Shown one piece after another: positions 23,497-37,100 of a DNA stretch of 64,000 nucleotides. The DNA is from Chondrosia reniformis (taxonomy: Eukaryota > Porifera > Demospongiae > Chondrillida > Chondrillidae). Location of the stretch: NCBI GenBank assembly GCA_947172415.1, contig OX359195.1, positions 8,053,001 through 8,117,000 of the forward strand, read 5' to 3'. The stretch's first letter is position 1. Each line of letters begins with the position of its first letter. A model generated the notes under the pieces. It had not been told where the DNA came from, did not search any database, and saw nothing but the letters and a program-made list of their open reading frames with translations. The position numbers were made by a program, and so were the translations under genes.

Positions 23497-24791
23497 GTTT
23501 TGTTGGTATTCTGGAATCGGTTTATAAAAATTTATAATTCACAAACCTCTGTTTCATCATATCTTTTGAAAGTATCATCTTTCGACTTTGAGCGTCTAAA
23601 GACGCATGACTGAAGAAGACCCTTTCAAAAGATTGACGCAGTTAGAAGAAATCCTTACTTTGTTTTGTGATTTATTTGCTGGTTAGCGTAGATTAAGGAA
23701 AGCTTCAATTTTGACAGTTAGCACTTCGTCAGCCATTTTGTAACTATTGCCAACCAAGAAACTATAATTAAAGCTGACGTCATCTAAACACGTGACCGTC
23801 ATTTCCTAATTTGGAGTTTGCGCGGGAAAATGGAATGCAGCCATATAAAAGATGGCGAGGTGTGAAAAATCTCAGTTTACCCCCAGTGGCTTACTTGACG
23901 CGTGAGGTTGCTAAAGTTTCTGTGCCTGACGGTGGTCTTTCCTTATCCCGAGTAGTCCTGTTCGGAGCGCTAGACAAGTAGACCCAGGATTCCCCTCGGC
24001 TCCGCCAGCGAGCCGAGAATGCGGCCTGGTGTCACGTTGGATATGCAATCTGATCAGGAACTCAGTGGGAGGGTTGGTGCTTGGGATTGGTCCTCACTAG
24101 CTCTGGCTTCGGCTGGGGTCTGACGGCACGGAGATTGAGGTGATCGCGTAACTATGTAAGTTGAAGTCGGTTGTCGACACCTGATTTGGGCAGTTGTTTC
24201 GCCAGTCCCCACTTCAAGGACGTCATCCGATCCTGAGGAGTTAAAGGTGTGGCAGCACACTGATTCTCATCGGGGCAGTTTGCGGTTCGGGAGGGTCGGA
24301 CTTGGCATAGGCTGAAAGTGAGGCTAACGCTGATCGATTCCTATGTCATGGCTAGTAACTCCATGAGTGCAGATTACTGCGCAGTTACAGCTTCTGTTAC
24401 ACAATAGTTAGTGTCAACGCTGTGGGGTGGGGCACGATGTACTTTCACCTCCTCGTGGTGTGCCCTGGGACAGCTCTACTTGAGTTGTGCTGAGAGAAGT
24501 ACATGACCAGTTTTAAGATCAATTTAAGTTAAGTTATTATGAAACATACATAATTGCATCATTATATTGCATCTATGTATATTCATTTTGTAGAATATGA
24601 AGGAGCTGTTTTGTCTGTTATGCATATGCAGATATAGATTGTTCATTTGATTTGACAATGCTAATTTGACATTCTTTGAATGAGTTGTTTTACATTTTAA
24701 TTTAATCATTCAATTTAAGATCTAATCATTAAACATTAAAAAAGCCGGTTAGAAAGCCATCGGGGAATGGGTCTGGCTATGCGGGACTAAT
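23497..24791. other. Intergenic block with promoter-like motifs and GC-rich core
   Basis: 1.3 kb between the pseudouridine enzyme and the purple acid phosphatase, with no convincing ORF. It contains TGACGTCA (about 23775), CACGTGAC (about 23790), TTTGCGCGGGAAAA (about 23817, E2F-like) and ATATAAAA (about 23843). After these comes a GC-richer segment, about 23880-24500, with short hairpins such as CTCGGCT/AGCCGAG near 23995-24017. It may be a non-coding gene or a long 5' leader of the phosphatase. I could not match it to a known RNA family. Confidence 0.4.
23561..23633. other. Strong stem-loop, possible structured RNA or fold-back element
   Basis: ATCTTTTGAAAG at 23561-23572 pairs perfectly with CTTTCAAAAGAT at 23622-23633. 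Inside, GCGTCT and AGACGC (23592-23605) form a second hairpin with an AA loop. The nested two-stem form is unlikely by chance in a short span, but no known RNA family was recognised. Confidence 0.45.
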
Positions 24792-27756
24792 ATGGCGGCA
24801 GTAAGGGCTTCACTAGTACTGGCTGTAGTTGTGCTGTTCGTAATAGTTCCCGATAGCCATACTCACCAGTTTATTAATGAGAATTCCCTTTTCCCGTTTG
24901 AAAAGAGTAGAGTGCAGAGAGGTAATACTTTTTTGATAATATGACGCTGGTCCAAGTAGTAGAATAAGAAATTTTATGTTAATCGTGGATCTTATTGACT
25001 GTGATTTTGGCAAACGCAAGCAAAAGTTGATTTATCACTGTACGTACATGTATTTTGTCATTCTTGTCGTAGATGAGACCATAACGCTATCAGCAACTCC
25101 CAGCAAATTGGAGGTATCGGGTAGTTGGGTCTCTGTGAAGTGGCACGGAGTGCCTGATCCCAACTCTAGAGATCTCGTGGCAGTCTACTCTCCAACTGAT
25201 GGTATCCCTGGCAACATTGACCCTTCAAAGCACTACGCCATTAAGTACATAGTGAGTTAACGCAATTGAAGTATGTATAAGGAATGAATGAGTATTGCTC
25301 CCACTGTACCCTTCTTCCTGTTTCTCAGGAGGCGCAACGCTCTCCTAATTACTTGAAAACTGGATCAGGAAGCTATCATTTCAGACTTATCAACTTCCGA
25401 GCTCCGATTTATTTCACATTCATCCGATACCAAAGCTCAGAACTAATAATTGTTGCTATTTCCAATGCTGTAACCTTTTCCAACTACAATGAACCCCTCC
25501 AAGTCCACCTCTCCCTCTCCAATGATTCCACCAAAATGGTTGTGGTTTGGTCTTCGCTGAACCATACTGATTCCATGGTCCGCTGGGGCACCTCCCCCCA
25601 GTCCCTCCCCAACAGGGCTCCCTCCTCCTCCAGCACCTACACACAGAAGGACATGTGTGGTCCTCCTGCAGCTACCCTGGGATGGAGAGACCCTGGTCTC
25701 ATCCATAAAGCTGTCATGACAGGGTAAACATGCAACATCGCAGGATAATCTTGTTATCACTTCTATTGAATTTGTATATTTACTGTGTCAATATATGAGT
25801 ATATCAATGTATGAATAATCTAAAACACCATTTTCCTGGGAATAGAGAGTTAGCATACATGTGAGGCTAAAGAAGCAGATAAATATACTACTTTGACTTA
25901 GGGCTGAGAGCCTATAGTGCCTATAGTGGATGAGGATACGGTTTGACTTGTTACTTTCTTCCCTGGGCCAATATATACTCATTCATATATGGGGCATAAC
26001 TGAATCACTTTTATCATTATTGACCATAATTATGCAATCCACTTAAATGTTTCAGATTGACACCAGGTAAAAGGTACTACTATCAGGTTGGTGACACATA
26101 TGGGTATTCCCCTGTGTACCACTTTTCCGCTCCTCTGGCAGCTGGTACCAAGATAACAACTCGAGTGGTTGCCTATGGCGACATGGGGTTTGGCCAACCG
26201 GATGGTAGCACGCAGCACTGGGAGGAACAGCCGTCTCTGGAGACAACCAAACGAGTAACTGAAATGGTCAACAACAGTGAAGTGGATGTTGTCCTCCACA
26301 TTGGGGACATCAGGTATGAAGAAGGTTTACTGCCTTAAGAAAAGAGAATGTTGTCCTGACTAAAATGAAGAGTAGCTTTTCTCTTATCTTATTCACATGC
26401 TAACATGACTGTCACTTGTAGCTATAGGAGGACTGTATAGATACGTAAATCTTATTATATTCTTTTAGTATTTTTTGACATTATTATTTATACACTTAAC
26501 TGTCGATTCCCTATTTTATGTATCATGATACATACCTTGTAACCCTCTGGCACAAGTGTACAGGACAGCTGTATCTATGCTTCTCTTAGTTACGCTGTTG
26601 GATACTCTGCTCAGTGGGATGAGTTCTTTGACCAGATCCAGCCAGTAGCCAGTAGAGTACCATATATGGTTTGCATTGGTAACCACGAGAGAGACTATCC
26701 TGATTCTGGGTAAGTCCATCTCTCTGGTATTTTAAATATGGTGAAGAGAGTACTAATTTTTAAATTTTGTGAGTTTCTGCTATTAGAATGTCTACTTGTA
26801 TTACTTGTATTGTGTAGAGGTCTCTTTGATGCACTAGACTCAGGAGGTGAGTGTGGGGTACCTTACGAGCGTAGGTTGGCCATGCCAAGGCCGAGCCCCG
26901 ATGAACCTTGGTGAGTAGAGGTTGAGGAACTAAGTTGAGACTATCAATCTTCCTGCATGGTCATTAGGTAGTTAAGATTGTATGGATTAAAAAGCAGATA
27001 ATCGTTGGAAGGTATTTCACTGACCAGCCAAGTGACCGAAGTGTTATCTTGGCCAGGGGATTGAATTCTTATTATTAAAATGGATTTTCTATCACAGCCT
27101 CTGTCCAAGCTTAGTGTGCAATTAACTCCCTTAGTTCATATTTCTTGCTGTAGGTATGCCTTTGAATATGGCCTAATCTCCTTTGTTCTGATGAGCACAG
27201 AGCATAACTTTAGCGTTGGTTCGCATCAGTACCAGTTCCTTGAGAGGGTCCTTGCCAAAGTGGACAGAAACAAGACTCCTTGGTTGGTGTTCTCTGGTCA
27301 CAGACCCATGTATGTGGACAGTAATAATAATGATTCATCCACTGGTGACCTTCCAGTTTCCAAATTGCTGATATCAGAATTGGAACCTTTGCTTCTGGTA
27401 AAATATATACAAATATCTACACACTAGATACGTATATACTGGAGTACATATTTCTGCTTTCAATTTAGAAATATAAAGTTGATATGGCACTTTGGGGACA
27501 CCACCACTCTTACCAGAGAACCTGTCCGCTGGTGAAATATGAATGTGTAGATGGCGGAGTCACTCATGTTGTCATAGGGATGGCTGGTCAAGGGTTGTCG
27601 AAGGACATAAAGAAAGTGAAGCCAGCTTGGACGGTGGTGCTCGACGACCAGCACTATGGATACACTCATTTCACAGCAGACGAGACAGCTCTCTTGTTTG
27701 AGTATGTCCGCAATGATGATGGAAAAGTACATGACAGCTTCACTTTGAAAAAGTAG
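24792..27756 (+). CDS. Plant-type (high molecular weight) purple acid phosphatase
   Basis: Secreted binuclear-metal phosphomonoesterase. Exons: 24792-24921, 25073-25251, 25329-25723, 26056-26313, 26590-26709, 26818-26910, 27154-27397, 27469-27756. Phases close to 568 residues. The start gives a hydrophobic signal peptide ([12 protein letters not shown]). An N-terminal beta-domain ([19 protein letters not shown]) and a fibronectin-like segment precede the metallophosphoesterase domain. Metal-ligand motifs: YGDMG, GDISY (split by an intron), GNHE, FSGHRP and GHHHSYQR. The layout resembles the longer plant PAP group (PAP24/27-like) more than the small mammalian ACP5. Physiological substrate is unknown. 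It is convergent with TRAPPC9, with 400 bp between stops. Confidence 0.94.
25805..25965 (+). repeat. Interspersed repeat, diverged copy
   Basis: Copy of the family with TAATCTAAAACACCATTTTCCT at its left and GCCTATAGTG, GATGAGGATAC at its right, in a phosphatase intron. It is more diverged than the copies at 13195 and 57430. Confidence 0.6.
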
Positions 27757-28156
27757 TCTAGACTATCTCTATATTTTAAAACGTTTGGGATAAATGTTGA
27801 TCATTTTTCTTTTGAGTAACTCATATATACAATGAAATGAAACAGTGTTAGCATTAGGAGAAGTGAGACGTTACTTGTACTGACTTTACCAACCTCCTCC
27901 AGCTGTAGTGGATAGTGATGGAAATGTACGTACGTAGCTGTCGGGTGAGGTGCATTTGAATCTGATAGCTTAGGATTCATGAGTCGGCATTATAGAATTT
28001 GATGACACTGGTAATGTCATGCAATGACAAGCTCAACTGTGCAGTTACGTATACTAACTACTTTGCTGCATTAACTGGTAAAGTTTTCATTCTTTAATAC
28101 ATGTATTGTTAAAAAATAAGGCAAAGTTCCAATCTGACATTAAGTACACAAAATAT
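27757..28156. other. Intergenic 3' region between convergent genes
   Basis: 400 bp between the phosphatase and TRAPPC9 stops. AT-rich, no gene seen and no clear AATAAA in either direction. It presumably holds both 3' UTRs. Confidence 0.6.
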
Positions 28157-31100
28157 TTATATATACATATCATTAAAAACATCCAAAATAAGTGTGGGTC
28201 CTTTGACGAGTATACTACCCCCTTCACTCTCCAATGTGTTGGAGATGATTGAAGACTTGGATCTGAAGGATTTATAAGGAATAGGATCCACTGGAACATT
28301 GTACGCAAACCTGGGGGTGTGAGTGGGTTTGGTTTCCACTTCAGACACGCCCTCTGCCTGATCTGTCACTATTCCAGCTACAGATAGTACTTTAAAAAGG
28401 GTATCGGGGAAAACGTTATCTTGACTTTCAGTGGGACCAGGTTGTGATCTGGTTGAAGCAGCTTCATCAAAATAGGAAGTCTCACTGGACTGTTTTGTAA
28501 GTTTCTGTTTGCCCAGCATTGGTAAACTGGTTTTATTAGATACATCGTCAGAATTAGCTCGAGTACGCTTTGAAAACCTGCACATGATACATAGAGACAC
28601 CACTTGTCTACTCATCAACATAAACATATGAATGAGCTAAGACAGTATTTCTTACATCTACAGTATTATAGTATGGACTAAACCTAGTGAGAGCTTTGCA
28701 CGAGGATACAATCTTTCTTCTTTCGCTCTGCCGGGCCAGACAACTGTAGTCCTACTACCCTTCACAAGCATATGTCAGCTTGTTGTTAATTGACAAAAGA
28801 AACAATTGTTAATATGTCTACAGTTAAATAGTTTCCATGGTTACACACCATCAGACTAGTGCGCTACCTTTTGTTTCTACTACTGCTACCAATCTGATTG
28901 ATGAATCCCGCTGCTGCTTGGCTTAGCTCCAGAACATTCTCTAAATCATGCTCATCAGGAATATTGGGACTGAGGCCCAGGGCATCCTGCCATGCACCCA
29001 CCCCCAGCACCTCCTCCTCCTCTGGAGGCACTTCTCTCGGGAGGTGGCAGAGGACCTGAAGATGGTACGACCCCTTTTGGGTGAACATTAGTGTTAGATG
29101 ATGTGTGTAATGCTCACTTGACCTCAACTGTGGATAAAAAGAAAAGCAATGTAACCTAACTTTGCCACTGACCACCACCCACAAGCCCTCCCCTCCCCAC
29201 CACACCCACAACCCCTCCCCACCACACCCACACCCACACCCACAAGCCCTCCCCACCACACCCACAACCCCTCCCCACCACACCCACACCCACACCCACA
29301 AGCCCTCCCCACCACACCCACAACCCCTCCCCTCCCCTCCCCACCACACCCACACCCACACCCACACCCACACCCACACCCACACCCACACCCACAACCC
29401 CTCCCCTCCCCACCACACCCACACCCACAACCCCTCCCCTCCCCACCACACCCACACCCACAACCCCTCCCCTCCCCACCACACCCACACCCACACCCAC
29501 AACCCCTCCCCTCCCCACCACACCCACACCCACAACCCCTCCCCTCCCCACCACACCCACACCCACAACCCCTCCCCTCCCCACCACACCCACACCCACA
29601 ACCCCTCCCCTCCCCACCACACCCACACCCACACCCACAACCCCTCCCCTCCCCACCACACCCACACCCACACCCACAACCCCTCCCCTCCCCACCACAC
29701 CCACACCCACACCCACACCCACAACCCCTCCCCTCCCCACCACACCCACACCCACAACCCCTCCCCTCCCCACCACACCCACACCCACAACCTCTCCCCT
29801 CCCCACCACACACACACACCATAGTTACTCACTACTGGTATTTGCTGTGTTAGTGATGAAGTGTGTAACATTTTGAGGTGAACTGTAGGATCTATGATAA
29901 AGCCACCCTCCTCTTGATAAGGGCAAAGTTGGAGGTAGAATGCTGACAAGGTGTTACCTGCACAGATTGGACCATTGAATAGCTATATAATATGTAACAA
30001 TTGTGTCCAGCATGTAACAATTGTGTCCAGCATGTAACAAGTGTGTCCAGCATGTAACAAGTGTGTCCAGCATGTAACAATTGTGTCCAGCATGTAACAA
30101 TTGTGTCCAGCATGTAACAATTGTGTCCAGCATGTAACAATTGTGTCCAGCATGTAACAATTGTGTCCAGCATGTAACAATTGTGTCCAGCATGTAACAA
30201 TTGTGTCCAGCATGTAACAATTGTGTCCAGCATGTAACAATTGTGTCCAGCATGTAACAATTGTGTCCAGCATGTAACAAGTGTGTCCAGCATGTAACAA
30301 TTGTGTCCAGCATGTAACAATTGTGTCCAGCATGTAACAATTGTGTCCAGCATGTAACAATTGTGTCCAGCATGTAACAATTGTGTCCAGCATGTAACAA
30401 TTGTGTCCAGCATGTAACAAGTGTGTCCAGCATGTAACAATTGTGTCCAGCATGTAACAAGTGTGTCCAGCATGTAACAAGTGTGTCCAGCATGTAACAA
30501 TTGTGTCCAGCATGTAACAAGTGTGTCCAGCATGTAACAATTGTGTTCAGCATGTAACAAGTGTGTCCAGCATGTAACAATTGTGTCCAGCATATAACAA
30601 TTGTGTCCAGCATGTAACAATTGTGTTCAGCATGTAACAAGTGTGTCCAGCATGTAACAATTGTGTCCAGCATGTAACAAGTGTGTCCAGCATGTAACAA
30701 TTGTGTCCAGCTAACCTGTACCATTTGTCACAGTTAGAGCTACTGTTACCATTTTAGCAGTTTTGAGTGAAACCCTCCACCCATTTTCATAGGCACGCCC
30801 ATTTATGCAGAGACCTAATATATGTACAAATAAATATTGTGAAAGGCATTATATCATTATAATACCAGTATAGGAAGGTTAGCCATGCCATGAGGACACT
30901 CACTTATGCCCAAGGGCTCTGGTCGAATGCATTTCAAGTTGTGCGCTGGCAGCTTGAAGCTTTCTAGAGTGAGGTCCCCATTCTTGTTCTCGTCTGGGAT
31001 CTGCCAACAGATCTTGAATCTAGACACAATGTGTTCACAATAGCACTCCACATCAGATGACTGCAAAGTGGACAATATGCACAAATCACATGCACATCAC

Positions 31101-34100
31101 ATGCACATCACATGCACATTACTCACCTCTCCACTGCCCTTATCTTTAATGTTGAATCTCTTGAGCTCAAAGCTGATGCTCTTTGTACTATCTGATGCCA
31201 AGATTACTTCTTGCTGGCGATCACCATAACTCAAGGCTATAAAATACAAGATACAGTCAAATCTTCACCAGCTAAGATTAAGGGTCCTACACCAACCCTC
31301 TTCAACTGATATCTTAAGAAGCAGCCGCTGCGAAGTGCAATTTTTGACATTAAATAAAAATTTGAAATTCTGACTAGATCTACATAATATAAATAGAATA
31401 CAGGATATACCGACAACATTAAAAGTTTATACATGAGACTATGACTATATATACATACATATAAACCTACATTAAAGATGGTACGGCTTCAAACTTGCTG
31501 AATACAACTGTTGGCTTCACAGCGACCTTTATCAGGAAGCTGGTCTTTCTGTAGTATCCTTTACTTCTTCCTGGTTCCCCAGAATACTCCACATCAAAGT
31601 GACCCTCTACATCACAGTCCTATAACCACCAGACACAGATTTTAAAAACAAAAGTTTAAACTATTACAGTTTACAATACGAGCACACCTTCATACCTACA
31701 TACGTACCTCAGGCAAGGAGCTTGGGCGTGGAACTACATCAGCAAGATTTTCCATTGAGTAGGAAGTGCTGAGTGCTCTAGTAGCATGCTCTTCTGCACC
31801 AATTATATCACTAAGTGAGTCGGGCGTTGCCGTCCGTCTGTCTGTATACTTGGAATCAGTGGATCTACACATGGACAAACACACCAGGTGATCAACTGCT
31901 AATTCTCTTTCAGCAAGGAGGAGGTGTTTAACATGCAATGTTCTGGTTATAAGAATAAATGAATCCTAGTCGACTATTATCTCATTGAGGAGAATTAAGG
32001 GTACATAGAGAGCATCTTGGTAGTATACAGATAGTATCCTGGTAGTATAAAGATAGTATCCTGGTAGTATACAGATAGTATCCTGGTAGTATAAAGATAG
32101 TATCCTGGTAGTATACAGATAGTATCTTGGTAGTATATAGGCAATATACTGAGAGTACATACATAGGTAGTTTCAAACTAACATTCTAACTAATACTTAC
32201 TTGAGTGACATGTTTGAAGCCATCCTCCTCATTTCCTTCTTATCAGCAGTTGGTGAACCATCATTGGATTCTTGCAGAGGGGGTGAGGACTGTTTCTTCG
32301 AAATGAATGTTTTAATTCTCGTCATAGCCCTGAGCACACAGTTAAACTGCAGTGACAACATGTATGTATACAGGCAACCTTTGGGTCTTACGATGGTTTT
32401 AGAGAATTGATTCTAGTTGGCTTGCTTGGCTGACTTTTAGTGGACATTGACCCTTCAGCTGAACTGTTACTCCTCTTTGAATGCTGGTAAGTCCTCGTGT
32501 GAGGCCAAGTGGAGGTCTTAGACTCATCTATCCTATCCAGAGACCAATCAGGATCAGTTACCATGGTAGCCATAGCGGCTCCACCCACAAAAGATCCATC
32601 CTCGTCCTCCTTGCCAGCTATGATCCTCAAGGCTGCGGGCATGCCAGCCAAGAGGTGAAGAATGAGGTAGCGCTTACAGTTTGGCTTAATGGGCAGTATC
32701 GAATCCAACTCCTCATCTTTCCACACAAAACTGCAGTGGTCACCTAAAGAATGAAGACAGTTAAATCAACCCTATTTGGCTGGAGCTAATAATGCTCACT
32801 GTGACAATGGGGACGAAGGCTGATCTTGACATTTGATAGAGATCCTTCCTTTCCATTGTCAATAACCACAGCACAGAGAGCACTATAGAAAGGATAAAAG
32901 GTCAGGGGTCAAAGGTCAGGGAAAGGGTAGAGTATTGATTAATAGTATCATGGTAAAGTTTCATGCATAATACAATACCATTTTGGAATGCATTCCATGG
33001 GCATGTGTAAGTATGGACAGTGCTCCACATCTAGAGTGGGCACTCCACCCATAAAGAAAATTGCACACTTTTACTCTTAAGAACCCTTACACATCAAATA
33101 TATAAATAGAAAACAAATCTTTGCTGGCTTGTTTCAATTTAATTTGACCCAAAGGAGACCTAATCTGATGATGAATGGATATACTTGTTCACCTCTCTCC
33201 ATCATAAAGTTTAGCTGGTTGGTCATCGGAATGTTCCATAATATCTGACATTGTCACATTGGCCGTTGGAGATTGGATAGCTTTGGTCTTAATATGAATG
33301 AGGGGTAGAGCGGGCAGCACAAGGAACCTTGGATTGCCCGGTATTGCCATTGTACAGTTGCTGCTGATCCCAAACACCCGAGCACTGTAGCCCTTGACGA
33401 TGACCTCCCCCACCCCCCTGGGGACGGCTAAGAGGAGAAATTGCTGTGGTTCTTCTTTAGGTGGCAGCGAAAGACTGCTCGGACTAGTTTCCACTTCAAT
33501 TTCAGAATCAATCCACAATCTCAAATCTTCAATTTTTATTAAAAACGGCAGTGGATTAGAAATGATGATTTCCAGCTCTGCAGCAGTGTTTTCAATCCAG
33601 TACTCTAAATTAAGTAAACATCCACTTAAACATTAAGCAACATAGATATTGCATTGCATCATACATTAGCTGTATTACACAATAGTGTACTGGTACACAT
33701 AATGAGTAAAGTACTACCAGTACATGTACATATAACAAATAGACACACACACACACTAACAGTGTTATAGCACTACATATCTGAAACTGCCAATTGACCA
33801 ATTTAAAAAGGCTGTTATACCTTTAGGATATCAATCAAGAAGGATTCTAGCCATGGAGTATATACAGTATTGCTACGTATACGCATGGGGAGGACTCATA
33901 GCTTATATGGCTTCACCTTTGGGTCTCTCTCTTTCAATTTGACTGACTGTTCTCCTCAACCGTAGCTGCGATACTATGAATGGTCCCCTTGATTTGTCAG
34001 GGGGAGGAGTGTAACCATGGTAACGATGAGGTTGCTCATCCTTCGTCTTTGGACGTGGTTTAATGGACCTGCAAAATAATAAAGGTCCAGAGGTGCTTAA

Positions 34101-37100
34101 TTAATAAAACAAGAGCCCAATACTACATGTACTAGAGATACAATAGCCCGGGCTCTTACTTGACTGCGGGAATTCTAGTTAATGGGATATGTGGTGTCTG
34201 GACAGAAGTCTTTACTAGAAGAGCAATGATATTTTTCAGTTCTGCAGTACTGATGTATTCGTAAAGATACTGCAGGAGAAATGTGGCATATCTACAGGAA
34301 GGAAGGAAGGAAGACATGACAAACTTCAACTCTAAGTTAACATGCAGTGCCAGTTAAATACCTAACAACAAGTGATTGCTGCTGCTCCAAATGGCTAGTC
34401 AAATAAACCAGTTCATACAATACCCTGCCTTGCAACTGCGGCCAACCTCCACACACTATAAGAGGGTAGTGAGATGATCATGTGACAATCAGGTGACTGT
34501 CACACGACACCAAGTGTACCACCATACCATAATGCTCAGCAGCGGTGTCAAGATTAAGTCTGTATCCTTTTAAAGCCTCCACAAAAAATTCAAAAGACTA
34601 GCCAATAAAAACGAAGAAGAGCACTGAATGGCACTGAATGGCACTGCCAGAAGTATATGATACTTACAGAGTGTAACAATAGACCCTTCTCCTCTGACCT
34701 CTGGGCTGTCTTGAAGGCCTCTATGGCAGCAAAACGGGTGAACAAGGTTGCCTTGCGGTGAAACTTTATGGACTTGTATATGCTGGCAATTGTGCTGTAC
34801 AGCATTTCCTAGCAACATACACAGCAGTGGTAATGTGACTGCAGGCAATCCAAAGGGAAATACCCTGAGGTAAGTAATTAAGAGGGTCTTACCCGATCAT
34901 TTTCTTTGATCTTATTATTGTTCCTATGCATGCTTTGCAATACTTCACAGACCTGGTCAGTACACTAAGAGGAACAAGTGTATTTCACTGCTAATGTACA
35001 TATACTGGTAATATGGTCTGTCTGATGGAGGTCATGGACGGTACATGAAACGCAAGTACACGAGTACATATATAGAGTGAAATACTTGAATTACAGACAA
35101 GAGGAACTTTATTATTCAATTTCAATTAGTCATTTTTGAAATGTAATAATATGTACAATTTCTGGACACTTCTTTTTCGCTTTCAGATACTCTCAATTGT
35201 TATAGGCATCCTCTATAGGAAGCTGTCCTCTATAGGAAGCTGTCCCTGTTAGTGACTAATATTAGTATACATAAAATTGGATAGTGATGTCCAACTATTA
35301 CAACTTTGCAGCACCCACTTTTCTCTCTGCAAGATATTTGGCAAATTTGGCCATCGCTTCCATATATGTTGCTCCATAATCAGCCTACAGAAAGTGATGC
35401 AACAATTGGGGATTATTGTGAAATTCGAGAATTCTTTATTCACTAAATCATTTTAGAAATTTAAACAGTTGCCATAGTAACAATTGATGAGTCTACTTAA
35501 TCAAAACTCATCTATCCAATAACATGGTTAAGGACTAAAGGTTGTGCCATTTCAACTGCAATCTATCCCAGTAAGTGTTGCATGGTAATTCAGTTTACAC
35601 GACCCAATTGGTACACTTCAGATAGTAGTCATGTGATTGGTGTGCTATGTGCTGTAAACAAAATAACTGAACCGAGTTGGTTTGCACGGTCAAGGTATGC
35701 CAAATGGCCTAATTCAGCTGATCAGCTTAGATCTTTCAGTTCAGTGTATACTGCCACTTTAATGGTAGCTACTATATACAGGTGATCACATTAGAGAGGT
35801 AGCTACTATATACAGGTGATCACATTAGAGAGGTAGCTACTATATACAGGTGGTCACATTAGAGAGGTAGCTACTATATACAGGTGGTCACATTAGAGAG
35901 GTAGCTACTATATACAGGTGGTCACATTAGAGAGGTAGCTATTATATACAGGTGATCACATTAGAGAGGTAGCTACTATATACAGGTGGTCACATTAGAG
36001 AGGTAGCTACTATATACAGGTGGTCACATTAGAGAGGTAGCTACTATATACAGGTGATCACATTAGAGAGGTAGCTACTATATACAGGTGGTCACATTAG
36101 AGAGGTAGCTACTATATACAGGTGGTCACATTAGAGAGGTAGCTACTATATACAGGTGGTCACATTAGAGAGGTAGCTACTATATACAGGTGATCACATT
36201 AGAGAGCTAGCTACTATATACAGGTGGTCACATTAGAGAGGTAGCTACTATATACAGGTGGTCACATTAGAGAGGTAGCTACTATATACAGGTGGTCACA
36301 TTAGAGAGGTAGCTACTATATACAGGTGGTCACATTAGAGAGGTAGATACTATATACAGGTGGTCACATTAGAGAGGTAGCTACTATATACAGGTGGTCA
36401 CATTAGAGAGGTAGCTACTATATACAGGTGGTCACATTAGAGAGGTAGCTACTATATACAGGTGGTCACATTAGAGAGGTAGCTACTATATACAGGTGGT
36501 CACATGAGAGAGGTAGCTACTATATACAGGTGGTCACATTAGAGAGGTAGATACTATATACAGGTGGTCACATTAGAGAGGTAGCTACTATATACAGGTG
36601 GTCACATTAGAGAGGTAGCTACTATATACAGGTGGTCACATTAGAGAGGTAGCTACTATATACAGGTGGTCACATTAGAGAGGTAGCTACTATATACAGG
36701 TGGTCACATTAGAGAGGTAGCTACTATATACAGGTGATCACATTAGAGAGGTAGCTACTATATACAGGTGGTCACATTAGAGAGGTAGCTATTATATACA
36801 GGTGGTCACATTAGAGAGGTAGCTACTATATACAGGTGATCACATTAGAGAGGTAGCTACTATATACAGGTGGTCACATTAGAGAGGTAGCTACTATATA
36901 CAGGTGATCACATTAGAGAGCTAGCTACTATATACAGGTGGTCACATGAGAGAGGTAGCTACTATATACAGGTGGTCACATTAGAGAGGTAGCTACTATA
37001 TACAGGTGGTCACATTAGAGAGGTAGCTACTATATACAGGTGGTCACATTAGAGAGGTAGCTACTATATACAGGTGGTCACATTAGAGAGGTAGCTACTA

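Noticed and set aside
23880-24510. Telomerase RNA, RNase P/MRP RNA or SRP RNA in the GC-rich block
   Set aside because: No telomere-template-like CTAACCC sequence and none of the conserved core motifs I know of these RNAs was found.
28157-28627. Independent small gene from the Ser-rich ORF
   Set aside because: Splice signals join it in frame to the preceding TRAPPC9 exon (GSSSRNKR, then FSKRTRANS).
29124-29949. Several long overlapping ORFs on both strands (Trp/Gly/Val- or Pro/His/Thr-rich)
   Set aside because: They arise from the C-rich satellite, whose units lack stops in several frames. Only the TRAPPC9 exon parts at the two ends are real.
29892-30724. Three long overlapping minus ORFs rich in CWTQLLHAGH
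   Set aside because: A 20-bp unit without stop codons is open in three frames. There is no family match and it lies in a TRAPPC9 intron.
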